Part shown: piece after piece, positions 55,963-64,000 of the stretch
How the letters are laid out: the number at the start of each line of letters is the position of its first letter
Position numbering within the stretch: the stretch's first letter is position 1
Origin: Mycobacterium sp. IS-836
GTDB taxonomy: Bacteria; Actinomycetota; Actinomycetes; Mycobacteriales; Mycobacteriaceae
Reading direction: 5' to 3'
Length of the DNA: 64,000 bases
Assembly (NCBI RefSeq): GCF_001954275.1
Contig: NZ_MBEU01000085.1
Location: 1 to 64,000, forward strand
The notes under the pieces: model-generated
Databases searched by the model: none
What the model saw: the letters and a program-made list of their open reading frames with translations, nothing else
What the model was told of the DNA's origin: nothing
Position numbers and translations under genes: made by a program

Positions 55963-56433
55963 TTATTGCCGGTGGGCGGACTCGGTGTCGGTCGCCGACG
56001 TAGCCGCCTCGCTCGTCGACTCATCACGAGTCGACTCATCACGACCGTTTGCGGGCCCGGCCGCAGCTTCCTGAGCTTCCGCCTTGACTTTCGGGTCGAT
56101 GCGGTCGGCACGTTGCTGCTGCTCCTGCAGTTCCTCCCGCGAGGTCGCCACCCGGCTCTGATGCGCGGCCGCTCGTTCCTGCAGTCTGGCGGCTTCGGCG
56201 GCCTTGACCTCGGCCTCGGCCTGCGCAGCACGCGCCTTCGCCGCTGTTTCATCGGCTAGCGCTTGACGCCGATCGACCTCGGCCGCCTCAGACCGGGCGT
56301 GTTCGCGAATCTCTTCGGCCTGCCGTTGCCGGCGTCGCCGCTTTGCTCTGGTCGCCATGACGACAAGGGCGACGATGACGAGGATTGCCACCACGGCGGC
56401 GATCACGATCCAGACGATATTGCTGGTGCTCAT
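55963..56433 (-). CDS. small membrane-anchored coiled-coil protein, unknown
   Basis: The protein has 156 residues. One N-terminal TM helix (about 7-27) is followed by a basic patch (AKRRRRQRQ) and a long Ala/Glu/Arg-rich helix (about 38-115) with coiled-coil character. The acidic, Ser/Thr-rich tail has several possible phosphorylation sites. By the positive-inside rule the coiled coil is probably cytoplasmic. It lies 96 bp downstream of the Kelch kinase gene on the same strand, so it may be in the same transcript and could be a substrate; that is inference. Confidence 0.8.
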   Translation of the reverse strand: MSTSNIVWIVIAAVVAILVIVALVVMATRAKRRRRQRQAEEIREHARSEAAEVDRRQALADETAAKARAAQAEAEVKAAEAARLQERAAAHQSRVATSREELQEQQQRADRIDPKVKAEAQEAAAGPANGRDESTRDESTSEAATSATDTESAHRQ

Positions 56434-56529
56434 AATGGGGCTCCGTTGCTCGGGTGTGTTGGTGCTGCCCGTCTACCCGGATCCCCGTACTTGACGCATG
56501 CCAAACAGCCAATGCCGGCGCGGGCGCCG

Positions 56530-59500
56530 CTACATGAAGTCCAGCGCCTCGACCGTCGCGATCGGACCCTCGTGGGTCGGCCGGTTTGCCCCGCCGATGC
56601 AGTACACCGTGTTGCCGACCGTGGCTACCACCTCGGCGTGCCGCGACGTCGGCATGGGCGCCAGCGTGCTCCACTTCGCGTTGGCGATGTCATACATCTC
56701 GACCGTGTTCAGCACCATCGTCGGTTCTTCGCCGCCGACGGCCACGATGCGGCCATCGATGTACGTGGCGCCGTAACTTCCCCGCGGCGTCGGCATGCCC
56801 ACCAGCTTGGTCCAGGTCCCCGCCGCGGGGTCGAATCGTTCGAGCGCCGCGGAGTTCTTGTCGGCCGAGAGGAACCGGCCGCCGACCGTGTACACGTACG
56901 TGCCGTCGGAGACCGCCGCCAGGTGTTCGCGCGGCGTCGGCATGTCGGCGGCGTCGTTCCACGAAGTGCCGTCGAACACCTCGGTCTGCGGGACGAGCTG
57001 CTTGGCGTTCTGCCCGCCGACCGCCACGAGTTTGTCACCCACCACGGCCGCGGCCGGCGCCGCCCGGGCATGAGTGAGGCTCGGCAGCTCCACCCAGTTG
57101 CCGCCCCGCAGCGCGAACACCTTGTTGGACGCGTTCGCGAGGTTGTCGCTCGCACCGCCGAGCACTACCACCTCACCGCGATATGTTGCCGCCGCCGCGT
57201 GGTGCAGCGGGATGGGCAACGGAGGGCCGGTTTCCCAGGCGCCGCTGTGCGGGTCGTAGCTCTCGACGGTCTGCAGCGCAACTCCGTTCTGCAGGCCGCC
57301 GATGATCCAGATCTTGTTGTTGAGGACGGCCCACGCCATCATCAATCGGGCCGTCGGCGCGTCCGGCAGGGAGCGCCACTGCGAGGCCGGCTGGATCTTG
57401 CGGGCCGGCAGCTTCAGCACCTCCGCCGCGGCGGTCACCTGGCCGTCCCCGACACCGGTCGACCCGCCGATCGCGTAGACGGATTTCTCCACCGCCGCGA
57501 CGGCCACGCCGTGGCGCGGGGTCGTCATGTCCGGCAGCCCGGTCCACGTTTTGGTCATCAGATCGAACACCGAAACGGTTTTGAGGACTTGCCCCGACGA
57601 CACGCCCCCGACCGCCACCAGGCGTCCGTCCGTGATGGCCACGCCGAGGTCACTGCGCGCCTGAGGAAGCGCGGGCAACGACGTCCAGGCTTTCGCGGCC
57701 GGGTCATACGCCTCGAGCGTCGGCAGGTCCGAGCTGCCGTTGGTGCCGCCGACGGTGTAGACGAGCTTTCCATCCGAGGCCGCGGCCAGCATCTGCCGCG
57801 GAGTCGGTATGGGCGCGCCCAGGCTCCAGGAGTTGCCGTCGAAGACCTCGGTCGTGTTCAGTAGCGCGCCGCCCGCGTCGACACCGCCGGTGACAACCAG
57901 GCGATCACCGACGACGGCGGCTGCCGCCGCGGCTCGTGGCTGCAACAGGTGCGGCATCTCTACCCAGCGACTGTTGATCACCCGCCAAACCTGGTCCGAC
58001 GCAACGCTTTTGCCCCCGACCGACTTGAGGCCGCCGAGCACGACGGGGTTGCCCTGCCAGTTGACCGCGGTCGCGCGCTGGACCGCAACCGGTAGATCGT
58101 CGCCGCCCTTCCAGCTATCGATGACGGGGTCGTACCCTTCCTGCATGGCGCTGAGGGCGCCGTCGCTTCGAATCCCGCCGAAGATCCAGATGGTGCCGTC
58201 GACCTGCGTGGTGGCCCCGGCGTCGCGGGCAACGCGCGCATTCGTGATCGGTTTCCACGCGACCGGTGCCTCCGTGCTCGGTTGGCTCGCGGCGGTCTTG
58301 TGGCCGTTGTCGCTCGGAATCGCGAAGACCGCGAGGACGATCACCAGCAGCACGACGGCAGCGGCCGCGCCGGCGACCAGCGCAATGCGACTCCGCTTCT
58401 TTCCCGGCTCGCCGAACCAAGCGGCGGCCCGCGCCTGCAGCGGTGGTTTCCCGCCCGGCGGGACGGCACCCGGCGGCTGCGGCTGAGCGGGGATCCTCGG
58501 CGGGGTCATTGCGTTGCCGTTTCCCGACGGCGGGGGCGGCGGAGTCGGAACCGGTCCCGGCGGCTCGGCGATGTGCCCGCCGCGCAATCTGGTCGCCGCG
58601 GCGGAGTACTCGTCGGACCCGGACGCCGCCAGCGGTGCGGTCGCGGGGGCGGACTCGCTCGGCGGCGGCGGTTTGGGAACGGACGACGTCGTGCGATCCC
58701 GCGGCTGCCCCGTTGCAGTGTGCCCGCGGGGGGAAGCGGAGGGCGTTGCGGTGAGGCCCGCAGTCACGTTCACCGTTTGCCCCGGCTCGACGCCGACGCT
58801 GGTGATCGCCATCGAATCGGGTTTCAGGCCATTCTGGCGCTGCGCCGATTGCAACTCGCGGCCGAACTGCGCCGCGGACGTGGGCCGCTCGGCCGGATCG
58901 ATGGCCATCGCATGCTCGATCGCAGCGCACACCGCGTCCGGGATCCCGTCCGGACGCATGTCCGGGACCCGTGTCGTGCTGATCCGCAGATACTGCGCGA
59001 TGAGGTCCTCGCCGCTGCGGCGTTCGTGTGCGGCGCTGCCGGCAATGAGCGCATAAATCGTGGCGCCGAGGGAGTAAAGGTCGGAACTCACCGTTGCCGG
59101 ATTACCGGTCATGACCTCGGGCGCGGTGTAGTCGATTGTGCCGGAGAAGAACCCGGTCGCGGTTTCATACCCGCCTTCGATGTGGGCGATCCCGAAATCG
59201 CTGAGCTGGGGCTCGCCGTAGTCGTTGATAAGCACGTTCGCGGGCTTGATATCGCGGTGCAAAGTGCCGCTCTTGTGCGCGGTTTCCAGTGCCCCGCACA
59301 ACTTCACCCCGATCCGCAATGCCTCGGGCCAAGAGATTGGCCCCTCGCGGCGCAACCTGACGGCCAGCGAATCCGCTGCGTGGTAGGGCATCACGATGTA
59401 CGGCTTGCCGCTCTCGGTCACGCCGACGCGCAAGATGTTGACGATATTCGGGTGCCCCGAGAGGCCGCCCATCGCATAGCCCTCGCGCAGAAAGCGCTCC

Positions 59501-59697
59501 CTGCTGTCTTCGTCGAAATGCGATGGCAGCACCTTGACCGCGACATTTCGCCCGAGCGCCGTCTCGTAGCAGCAATAGATCACGCCGGCGCCACCCCGGG
59601 CGACTTGGCGGGCATCTTCGAATCCGGCGGAAGCCAACTCCGCAGCGAGCCCGCTCGGGGCCGGCGTCGGACCGTCGGTGGCAGGTCCTTCAGCCAT
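56530..59697 (-). CDS. membrane Ser/Thr protein kinase with Kelch-type beta-propeller region
   Basis: The protein has 1055 residues. The N-terminal kinase domain (about 28-285) is complete: a Gly-rich loop (GGAGVIY), Lys55, HRD with Asp149, DFG with Asp167, and TAPE. A Pro-rich juxtamembrane linker (about 300-435) precedes one TM helix (about 438-460). The outer region (about 480-1055) has twelve Kelch-like blades, each marked by a hydrophobic-GG doublet and a Y/F-D-x-W-type strand. This could be two six-bladed propellers. The kinase resembles the PknK catalytic domain, but the sensor differs; M. tuberculosis PknD uses an NHL propeller. Ligand and targets unknown. It is inserted between hsaB and nat. 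Confidence 0.93.
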   Translation of the reverse strand: MAEGPATDGPTPAPSGLAAELASAGFEDARQVARGGAGVIYCCYETALGRNVAVKVLPSHFDEDSRERFLREGYAMGGLSGHPNIVNILRVGVTESGKPYIVMPYHAADSLAVRLRREGPISWPEALRIGVKLCGALETAHKSGTLHRDIKPANVLINDYGEPQLSDFGIAHIEGGYETATGFFSGTIDYTAPEVMTGNPATVSSDLYSLGATIYALIAGSAAHERRSGEDLIAQYLRISTTRVPDMRPDGIPDAVCAAIEHAMAIDPAERPTSAAQFGRELQSAQRQNGLKPDSMAITSVGVEPGQTVNVTAGLTATPSASPRGHTATGQPRDRTTSSVPKPPPPSESAPATAPLAASGSDEYSAAATRLRGGHIAEPPGPVPTPPPPPSGNGNAMTPPRIPAQPQPPGAVPPGGKPPLQARAAAWFGEPGKKRSRIALVAGAAAAVVLLVIVLAVFAIPSDNGHKTAASQPSTEAPVAWKPITNARVARDAGATTQVDGTIWIFGGIRSDGALSAMQEGYDPVIDSWKGGDDLPVAVQRATAVNWQGNPVVLGGLKSVGGKSVASDQVWRVINSRWVEMPHLLQPRAAAAAAVVGDRLVVTGGVDAGGALLNTTEVFDGNSWSLGAPIPTPRQMLAAASDGKLVYTVGGTNGSSDLPTLEAYDPAAKAWTSLPALPQARSDLGVAITDGRLVAVGGVSSGQVLKTVSVFDLMTKTWTGLPDMTTPRHGVAVAAVEKSVYAIGGSTGVGDGQVTAAAEVLKLPARKIQPASQWRSLPDAPTARLMMAWAVLNNKIWIIGGLQNGVALQTVESYDPHSGAWETGPPLPIPLHHAAAATYRGEVVVLGGASDNLANASNKVFALRGGNWVELPSLTHARAAPAAAVVGDKLVAVGGQNAKQLVPQTEVFDGTSWNDAADMPTPREHLAAVSDGTYVYTVGGRFLSADKNSAALERFDPAAGTWTKLVGMPTPRGSYGATYIDGRIVAVGGEEPTMVLNTVEMYDIANAKWSTLAPMPTSRHAEVVATVGNTVYCIGGANRPTHEGPIATVEALDFM

Positions 59698-59803
59698 TTT
59701 TGGGCGCCAATCTGTGCAATGAATGAATTAGCGAGGTCAAGAGTATCGCTCGCGATCTCCCGCGGAGAAGATTCGGCGAGGATAGTTTCCGCGGGACATA
59801 TTC

Positions 59804-59832
59804 TGACGCCCGCCTGGGCCAGAATGGCGTCA
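59804..59832 (+). promoter_or_regulatory. inverted repeat abutting the nat start codon
   Basis: TGACGCC at 59804-59810 pairs with GGCGTCA at 59826-59832, which ends at the A of the nat ATG. In an mRNA starting upstream it could fold over the initiation region. A TATTCT -10-like box lies at 59799-59804, so it may instead overlap the promoter. Weak evidence. Confidence 0.3.
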
Positions 59833-60662
59833 TGACGCTCGATCTGAACGGATACTTCGATCGCATCGACTACCGCGGCGCCGCCGAGCCGAACCTCGAG
59901 GTATTACAGGATCTGGTGACCGCCCACACTCGAACCATTCCGTTCGAGAACCTCGATCCGCTGCTGGGGGTGCCGGTCGACGACCTGGGCCCGGAATCCC
60001 TCGCCGACAAGCTGGTTCACCGGCGCCGGGGCGGCTACTGCTACGAGCAGAACGGCCTGATGGGCCATGCGCTCGCCGAAATCGGCTTTCGGGTGCGGCG
60101 ATTCGCCGGGCGGGTGGTCTGGATGGTCCCGCCCGACGCGCCGGTCGGGGCGCAGACTCATACGGTGTTGGCGGTGACGTTCCCCGGTTCCGCGGGCCCA
60201 TATCTCGTCGATGTCGGTTTCGGCGGCCAGACCCTGCCTTCGCCCATCCGGCTGGAAACGGGCAGCGTCCAGCAGACGACGCTGGAACCGTACCGATTGC
60301 GGGACCGCCGCGACGGCCTGGTGCTAGAGGCCCAGATCCGCGGCGAGTGGCAGTCACTCTACGAGTTCACCACGCGAAGCCGGCCGGACATCGACCTGCG
60401 GGTGGGTAGCTGGTGGGTGTCGACCCACCCGTCCTCGCACTTCGTGACGAGCCTGACGGTCGCACGGTTGACCGACGGCGCACGAATGAACCTGGCGGGG
60501 CGCAACCTGACCGTTCACCGCGCCGACGGCAGCGAGAAGACCCGCCTCGACGACGCCGCCGCGGTTGTCGACGCGCTGCGCGACCGGTTCGGCATCAATG
60601 TCGATGACGTCGCCGAGCGCGGTGCCCTCGAGGCGCGGATCGACAAGGTCCTCGACGCCTAG
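59832..60662 (+). CDS. nat: arylamine N-acetyltransferase
   Basis: The protein has 276 residues. The catalytic triad Cys70 (RRGGYCYEQN), His110 and Asp127 is in place. It transfers acetyl or propionyl groups from CoA to arylamines, inactivates isoniazid and is tied to cholesterol catabolism in M. tuberculosis. ATG at 59832 is chosen by homology. It is convergent with aspB, overlapping by 4 bp. Confidence 0.96.
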   Translation: MTLDLNGYFDRIDYRGAAEPNLEVLQDLVTAHTRTIPFENLDPLLGVPVDDLGPESLADKLVHRRRGGYCYEQNGLMGHALAEIGFRVRRFAGRVVWMVPPDAPVGAQTHTVLAVTFPGSAGPYLVDVGFGGQTLPSPIRLETGSVQQTTLEPYRLRDRRDGLVLEAQIRGEWQSLYEFTTRSRPDIDLRVGSWWVSTHPSSHFVTSLTVARLTDGARMNLAGRNLTVHRADGSEKTRLDDAAAVVDALRDRFGINVDDVAERGALEARIDKVLDA

Positions 60663-61825
60663 CGGCGGACCAGCCAAGGCCCGATCCGCCGCAGCGCCTC
60701 TTCGATGTCGGTGGTCGGCCCGGCGAAGGACAGCCGGACGAACGCATTGCCCCGCGCGGGGTCGAAGTCGATGCCCGGTGCGATGGCAACGCCGGTGTCG
60801 GACAGCAGCTTTGCGCAGAACCCCAGCGAATCGTCGGTGAAGTCGGAGACGTCGGCGTACACGTAGAACGCGCCGTCGGTGGGCGCCAGCCGGTCGATCC
60901 CGATCCGGCGCAGCCCGTCCAGCAGCAGCGAGCGGTTGACCGCGTAGTGACGCAGATGTCCGTCGGCCTCGGCGATCGCCTCCGGGGTGAACGCCGCCAC
61001 CGCGGCGAACTGTGACAGCACGGGCGGGCAGATGGTGAAGTTGCCGGTCAGGCAGTCCACCGCGCGGCGCAGCTCCGGCGGCACCAGCAGCCAGCCGAGC
61101 CGCCAGCCCGTCATCGCGTAATACTTGGAAAAGCTGTTGACTACCACCGCGTTTCGCGACGTTTGCCAGGCGCAGCTGGTTTGCGGGGCGCCTTGGTAGA
61201 CCAGGCCGTGGTACACCTCGTCGCTGATCAGCCGCACCCCCGAGGCCTCACACCACGACGCGATCGCCGCCAACTCGGCCGGCGGTATGACCGTCCCGGT
61301 GGGGTTGGCCGGGCTGGCGACGACGACGCCGGCCACCGGCGGGTCCAGTTCGGCCAGCATCCGCGCGGTCGGTTGGAACCGGGTCTCCGGTCCGCACGGG
61401 ATCTCCACCACCTCGCATCCCAGCGCCGACAAGATGTTTCGATAGCACGGGTAGCCGGGACTCGCCAGCGCCACCCGATCGCCCACGTCGAAGCACGCGA
61501 GAAAAGCGAGCAGGAATCCGCCCGAGGAACCCGTGGTGATCACCACGGCGTCGGACTCGACGTAGATTCCGTGCTGGCGTTGGTAATCCGCCGCGATCGC
61601 GTCGCGCAGTTCCGGGATGCCCAGCGCCACGGTGTAACCCAACTCGTTGAGATGCAGGGCACTGGCCGCGGCGGCCCTTACCGGCTCGGGGGCGCCGACA
61701 CTCGGTTGCCCTGCCGACAGGTTCACCAGATCGCCGTGGCTGCGCTGGCGCTCCGCGGCCGCCAGCCAGACATCCATCACATAGAACGGCGGGATGCCGG
61801 CACGCAGCGCGACGGAGGCGTTCAC
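60659..61825 (-). CDS. aspB: PLP-dependent aminotransferase class I/II (AspB)
   Basis: The protein has 388 residues, the same as M. tuberculosis AspB. The PLP lysine is in NSFSKYYAMTGWRLGW, and SPANPTGTV and SDEVYHGL fit fold type I. GTG at 61825 overlaps the fadE33 stop by 4 bp, so it is the last gene of the fadE31-fadE32-fadE33-aspB operon. The amino acid specificity is unknown; membership in a steroid operon hints at a role beyond aspartate. Confidence 0.92.
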   Translation of the reverse strand: MNASVALRAGIPPFYVMDVWLAAAERQRSHGDLVNLSAGQPSVGAPEPVRAAAASALHLNELGYTVALGIPELRDAIAADYQRQHGIYVESDAVVITTGSSGGFLLAFLACFDVGDRVALASPGYPCYRNILSALGCEVVEIPCGPETRFQPTARMLAELDPPVAGVVVASPANPTGTVIPPAELAAIASWCEASGVRLISDEVYHGLVYQGAPQTSCAWQTSRNAVVVNSFSKYYAMTGWRLGWLLVPPELRRAVDCLTGNFTICPPVLSQFAAVAAFTPEAIAEADGHLRHYAVNRSLLLDGLRRIGIDRLAPTDGAFYVYADVSDFTDDSLGFCAKLLSDTGVAIAPGIDFDPARGNAFVRLSFAGPTTDIEEALRRIGPWLVRR

Positions 61826-62772
61826 GGCGTTTTGAGCACCTCGGATTCCAGTCGGCTCAGCAGTTCTCGCGGCGCGCAAAGCAGCTGGGCACTGCCGTGT
61901 GCGCGCTTGAAATACAGGTGCATGTCATGTTCCCAGGTGATCGCGATGCCACCGTGAAGCTGAATGCCTTCGGCGGCCGCCCTGCTTAGCGCCTCGCTTG
62001 CGGTGAGGCGCGCGGTGGCGGCGTTGGTGGGTGTGGGATCGACGCACGCGTCGGCGACGACGGCCCGCGCCGCCGCGATCGCGACGTACAGATCCGCCAT
62101 CCGATGCTTGAGCGCCTGGAAGCTGCCGATGGGACGGCCGAATTGCACTCTGCTCTTGGCATATTCGACGGTCAGCTCCAGGCAGCGCTCGGCGGCTCCG
62201 ATCTGCTCGGCGGCCACCAGGATCGCCGCGGAGTCGGCCAGGCCGGGGTCGGGGCCCAGCGCGGTGGTCTCCTCGGGCCGCACTTGGGCCAGCCGGCGCG
62301 TGGGGTCCATCGTCGTCACCGGTTGCGCGCTGAAGCGGGTCCACCTGGCGAGCTGGCCGTCGACCGCGGCGACGACCACGTCGGCGATGTCGCCGTTGAC
62401 CACATAGTCGGCGTCGAGCACCAGCGCGCCGATCGAGCTACCCTCCGCCAGTCCCGCCAATACGTCGGCGTCCGGCTCTGGCGCCGCCAGCAACGCCAGC
62501 TCGGCCAGCGTGGTGCCCAGCAGCGGGGAGGGCACCAGCGCGCGGCCCGTTTCCTGCAAAACCGTTGCGGCATCGGCCAATTCCCCGCCCGCACCGCCCA
62601 GCTCCTCGGGCACCACCAGCGCGGCGGCGCCGACCTGCTCGCACAGCAGCCGCCACAGCGATTCGTCGTAGCCGCGATCGGACTCCATCGCCGCGCGCAC
62701 CGCCGCCGGCTCTGCGTGCTTGGTGACCAGGGCCGCGACGGTCTCGCGCAGCATCTCCCGTTCTTCGCTCAT
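61822..62772 (-). CDS. fadE33: acyl-CoA dehydrogenase family protein FadE33
   Basis: The protein has 316 residues with the acyl-CoA dehydrogenase fold. FGRPIGSFQALKHRMADL and the C-terminal LHGGIAITWEHDMHLYFKRA are typical of the short, heteromeric FadE group of cholesterol catabolism, in which two different FadE subunits form one active enzyme. It is linked to C/D-ring (HIP) degradation by locus in M. tuberculosis. ATG at 62772 overlaps fadE32. Confidence 0.92.
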   Translation of the reverse strand: MSEEREMLRETVAALVTKHAEPAAVRAAMESDRGYDESLWRLLCEQVGAAALVVPEELGGAGGELADAATVLQETGRALVPSPLLGTTLAELALLAAPEPDADVLAGLAEGSSIGALVLDADYVVNGDIADVVVAAVDGQLARWTRFSAQPVTTMDPTRRLAQVRPEETTALGPDPGLADSAAILVAAEQIGAAERCLELTVEYAKSRVQFGRPIGSFQALKHRMADLYVAIAAARAVVADACVDPTPTNAATARLTASEALSRAAAEGIQLHGGIAITWEHDMHLYFKRAHGSAQLLCAPRELLSRLESEVLKTP

Positions 62773-63704
62773 AACGCCTCCAGCACCCTGCGCCGATGCG
62801 CCTCGGGATCACCCCACGCCGAGCGTAATGCCTGCACCCGCAGCAGCCACAGCGACAGGTCGTGCTCCTGGGTGAAGCCGATCGCGCCGTGTGTCTGCAA
62901 CGACGCCCGCGCCGCCAACAGCCCGGCCTCGGATGCCGCCGCCTTGGCGGCGCTCACGTCGCGTGGCTCCAGCGTCAGCGCCGCGCCGTACACCAAGGGA
63001 CGGGCCAACTCGATCGCGATATGCACATCGGCCAGCTTGTGCTTGATGGCCTGATAAGAACCGATCACCCGGCCGAACTGCGTGCGCTGCTTCGCGTAAT
63101 CGACCGCGTCGGTCAGCAGCGCCTCCGCGGCGCCCATCAGCTGTGCCGCGGTGGCCAGCGCCCCGAACCGGCAGGCGCGCTCGACGTCCGCCTGCCAGGG
63201 GTCACCGGTCGCCGTCACGTCGTAGAGGCGGCGGCTTGGATCGACGGATTGGTGGCACTCGCCCGTCGCGGCTTCACTGACGCCGGCGTCGGTGGCCAGC
63301 AGCACCAGCCCGGCCGCCTCGGCGTCGACCGCGCGCGGCGCGTCGGGCGGCAGTGCGACGCTGGCGATCAGCTCACCGGACGCCAGCCCGGCGCTGCGAT
63401 CATCCCCGGCAAGCAAAACCGGTGCAACGGCGATGGATTCGGCCACCGGACCCGGAACGCACCAGCGACCGAGGCGTTCCAACGCGACGACCAGGTCCAC
63501 CGGGTCCGCGTCCAGGCCGTCGTATTTCTCGGACACGGCCAGGGCGGTGACGCCGAGGTTGGCCAGTTGCTCCCACACCTTGCGGCCGGGCGCGACGTCG
63601 CCGACAGCCCAGGCGCGCACCGCCCCGGGCAGGTCTGCCGCGCTCAGCGCCGCGTCGATGCTGGCCGCGAAGTCGCGCTGCTGTTCATCGAGCGCAAATT
63701 TCAC
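62769..63704 (-). CDS. fadE32: acyl-CoA dehydrogenase family protein FadE32
   Basis: The protein has 311 residues with the same fold as FadE33. FGRVIGSYQAIKHKLADVH and HGAIGFTQEHDLSLWLLR mark the C-terminal domain. It probably pairs with FadE31 as a heteromeric enzyme. GTG at 63704 overlaps the fadE31 stop by 4 bp (GTGA). The open frame upstream to 63827 is a shadow of fadE31. Confidence 0.92.
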   Translation of the reverse strand: MKFALDEQQRDFAASIDAALSAADLPGAVRAWAVGDVAPGRKVWEQLANLGVTALAVSEKYDGLDADPVDLVVALERLGRWCVPGPVAESIAVAPVLLAGDDRSAGLASGELIASVALPPDAPRAVDAEAAGLVLLATDAGVSEAATGECHQSVDPSRRLYDVTATGDPWQADVERACRFGALATAAQLMGAAEALLTDAVDYAKQRTQFGRVIGSYQAIKHKLADVHIAIELARPLVYGAALTLEPRDVSAAKAAASEAGLLAARASLQTHGAIGFTQEHDLSLWLLRVQALRSAWGDPEAHRRRVLEAL

Positions 63705-64000
63705 TTCTTGCCTCCCGACTTTTCCCGCGGCAGGCCCAGCAGCCGCTCGGAGATGATGTTGCGCTGAATCTCGTTGGTACCGGCATAGATCGGGCCGCCC
63801 AGCGCGAACAGCAGGCCGTCGGTCCACGGGCCGGCGAGCTCGCCGTCGGCGCCCCGCAGGTCGATTGCGGTCTGATGGATAGCCACGTCGAGATCGGACC
63901 AGAACACCTTGGTCACCGACGATTCGGCGCCCAGTTCGCCGCCGGCGGCCAGCCTGGTCACCGTGCCGAAGGTCTGCAGCCGGTAGGCCTGCGCCTTGAT
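63701..64000 (-). CDS. fadE31: acyl-CoA dehydrogenase FadE31, C-terminal part (5' end outside window)
   Basis: About 99 C-terminal residues are visible. The segment GGPIYAGTNEIQRNIISERLLGLPRE is the C-terminal signature of acyl-CoA dehydrogenases that bind FAD and substrate. The frame is open to the window edge. It is the first visible gene of the fadE31-fadE32-fadE33-aspB operon. Confidence 0.92.
   Translation of the reverse strand: MKAQAYRLQTFGTVTRLAAGGELGAESSVTKVFWSDLDVAIHQTAIDLRGADGELAGPWTDGLLFALGGPIYAGTNEIQRNIISERLLGLPREKSGGKK

Overview
The window is chromosomal DNA of a slow-growing, non-tuberculous Mycobacterium, most likely of the M. avium complex. The reasons are very high G+C, a PPE gene followed by an esx pair, mycobacterial markers (Lsr2, ClpC1, CarD, MhuD, DisA, KstR, HsaA-D) and gene order. 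Working from memory, most of the window is collinear, in inverted orientation, with the M. tuberculosis segment Rv3622c to Rv3562. No rRNA, tRNA, CRISPR array, prophage or recognisable IS transposase was seen. Coding density is very high: every gap between called genes is under 300 bp, and many genes overlap by 1-8 bp as ATGA, GTGA or TGATG.

Layout. 1-2160: tail of a repeat-rich protein, a PPE-SVP protein and two WXG100 (Esx) proteins. 2157-5331: a minus-strand operon of EphA-like hydrolase, LLM flavin oxidoreductase and zinc alcohol dehydrogenase. 5423-5839: a VOC/glyoxalase protein sits where M. tuberculosis has espACD. 6016-20746: a plus-strand housekeeping run of ftsH, folE-folP-folB-folK, three conserved unknowns, panC-panD-coaX, lysS, lsr2 and clpC1. 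20814-22882: a YbjQ protein, then a cobalamin riboswitch with cbtB, cbtA and a divergent histidine phosphatase. 22886-31652: lpqF, mhuD, a hydrolase, mutY, canB, a membrane-anchored unknown, radA-disA, lpqE and carD. 31669-36577: ispD-ispF, a small exported protein, cysS, rlmB-like and a secreted GDPD. 36597-40932: FAD oxidoreductase, arsB2-like transporter and MFS transporter. 40834-45119: a zinc ABC importer operon continuing into pxpA and an MBL-fold gene, with a Zur-like box upstream.

45256-64000 is steroid (cholesterol) catabolism: a LacI regulator, kstR, fadE34, kshB, hsaA-hsaD-hsaC-hsaB, nat, aspB, fadE33, fadE32 and partial fadE31. Three KstR-type operators lie in the kstR/fadE34 and kshB/hsaA gaps. 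HsaAB hydroxylate, HsaC opens and HsaD hydrolyses the steroid A ring; the FadE proteins serve side-chain and C/D-ring degradation.

Two insertions relative to the M. tuberculosis order are the most interesting parts. A DUF559 nuclease-like gene lies between fadE34 and the Rv3572-like gene, flanked by two 63-bp direct repeats that each end in 14-bp imperfect inverted repeats; it looks like a small mobile cassette. A 4-kb module between hsaB and nat encodes a membrane Ser/Thr kinase with twelve Kelch-type blades and a small membrane-anchored coiled-coil protein. An 18-nt sequence shared exactly by the starts of lysS and cysS also suggests matched leaderless promoters for two tRNA synthetases.
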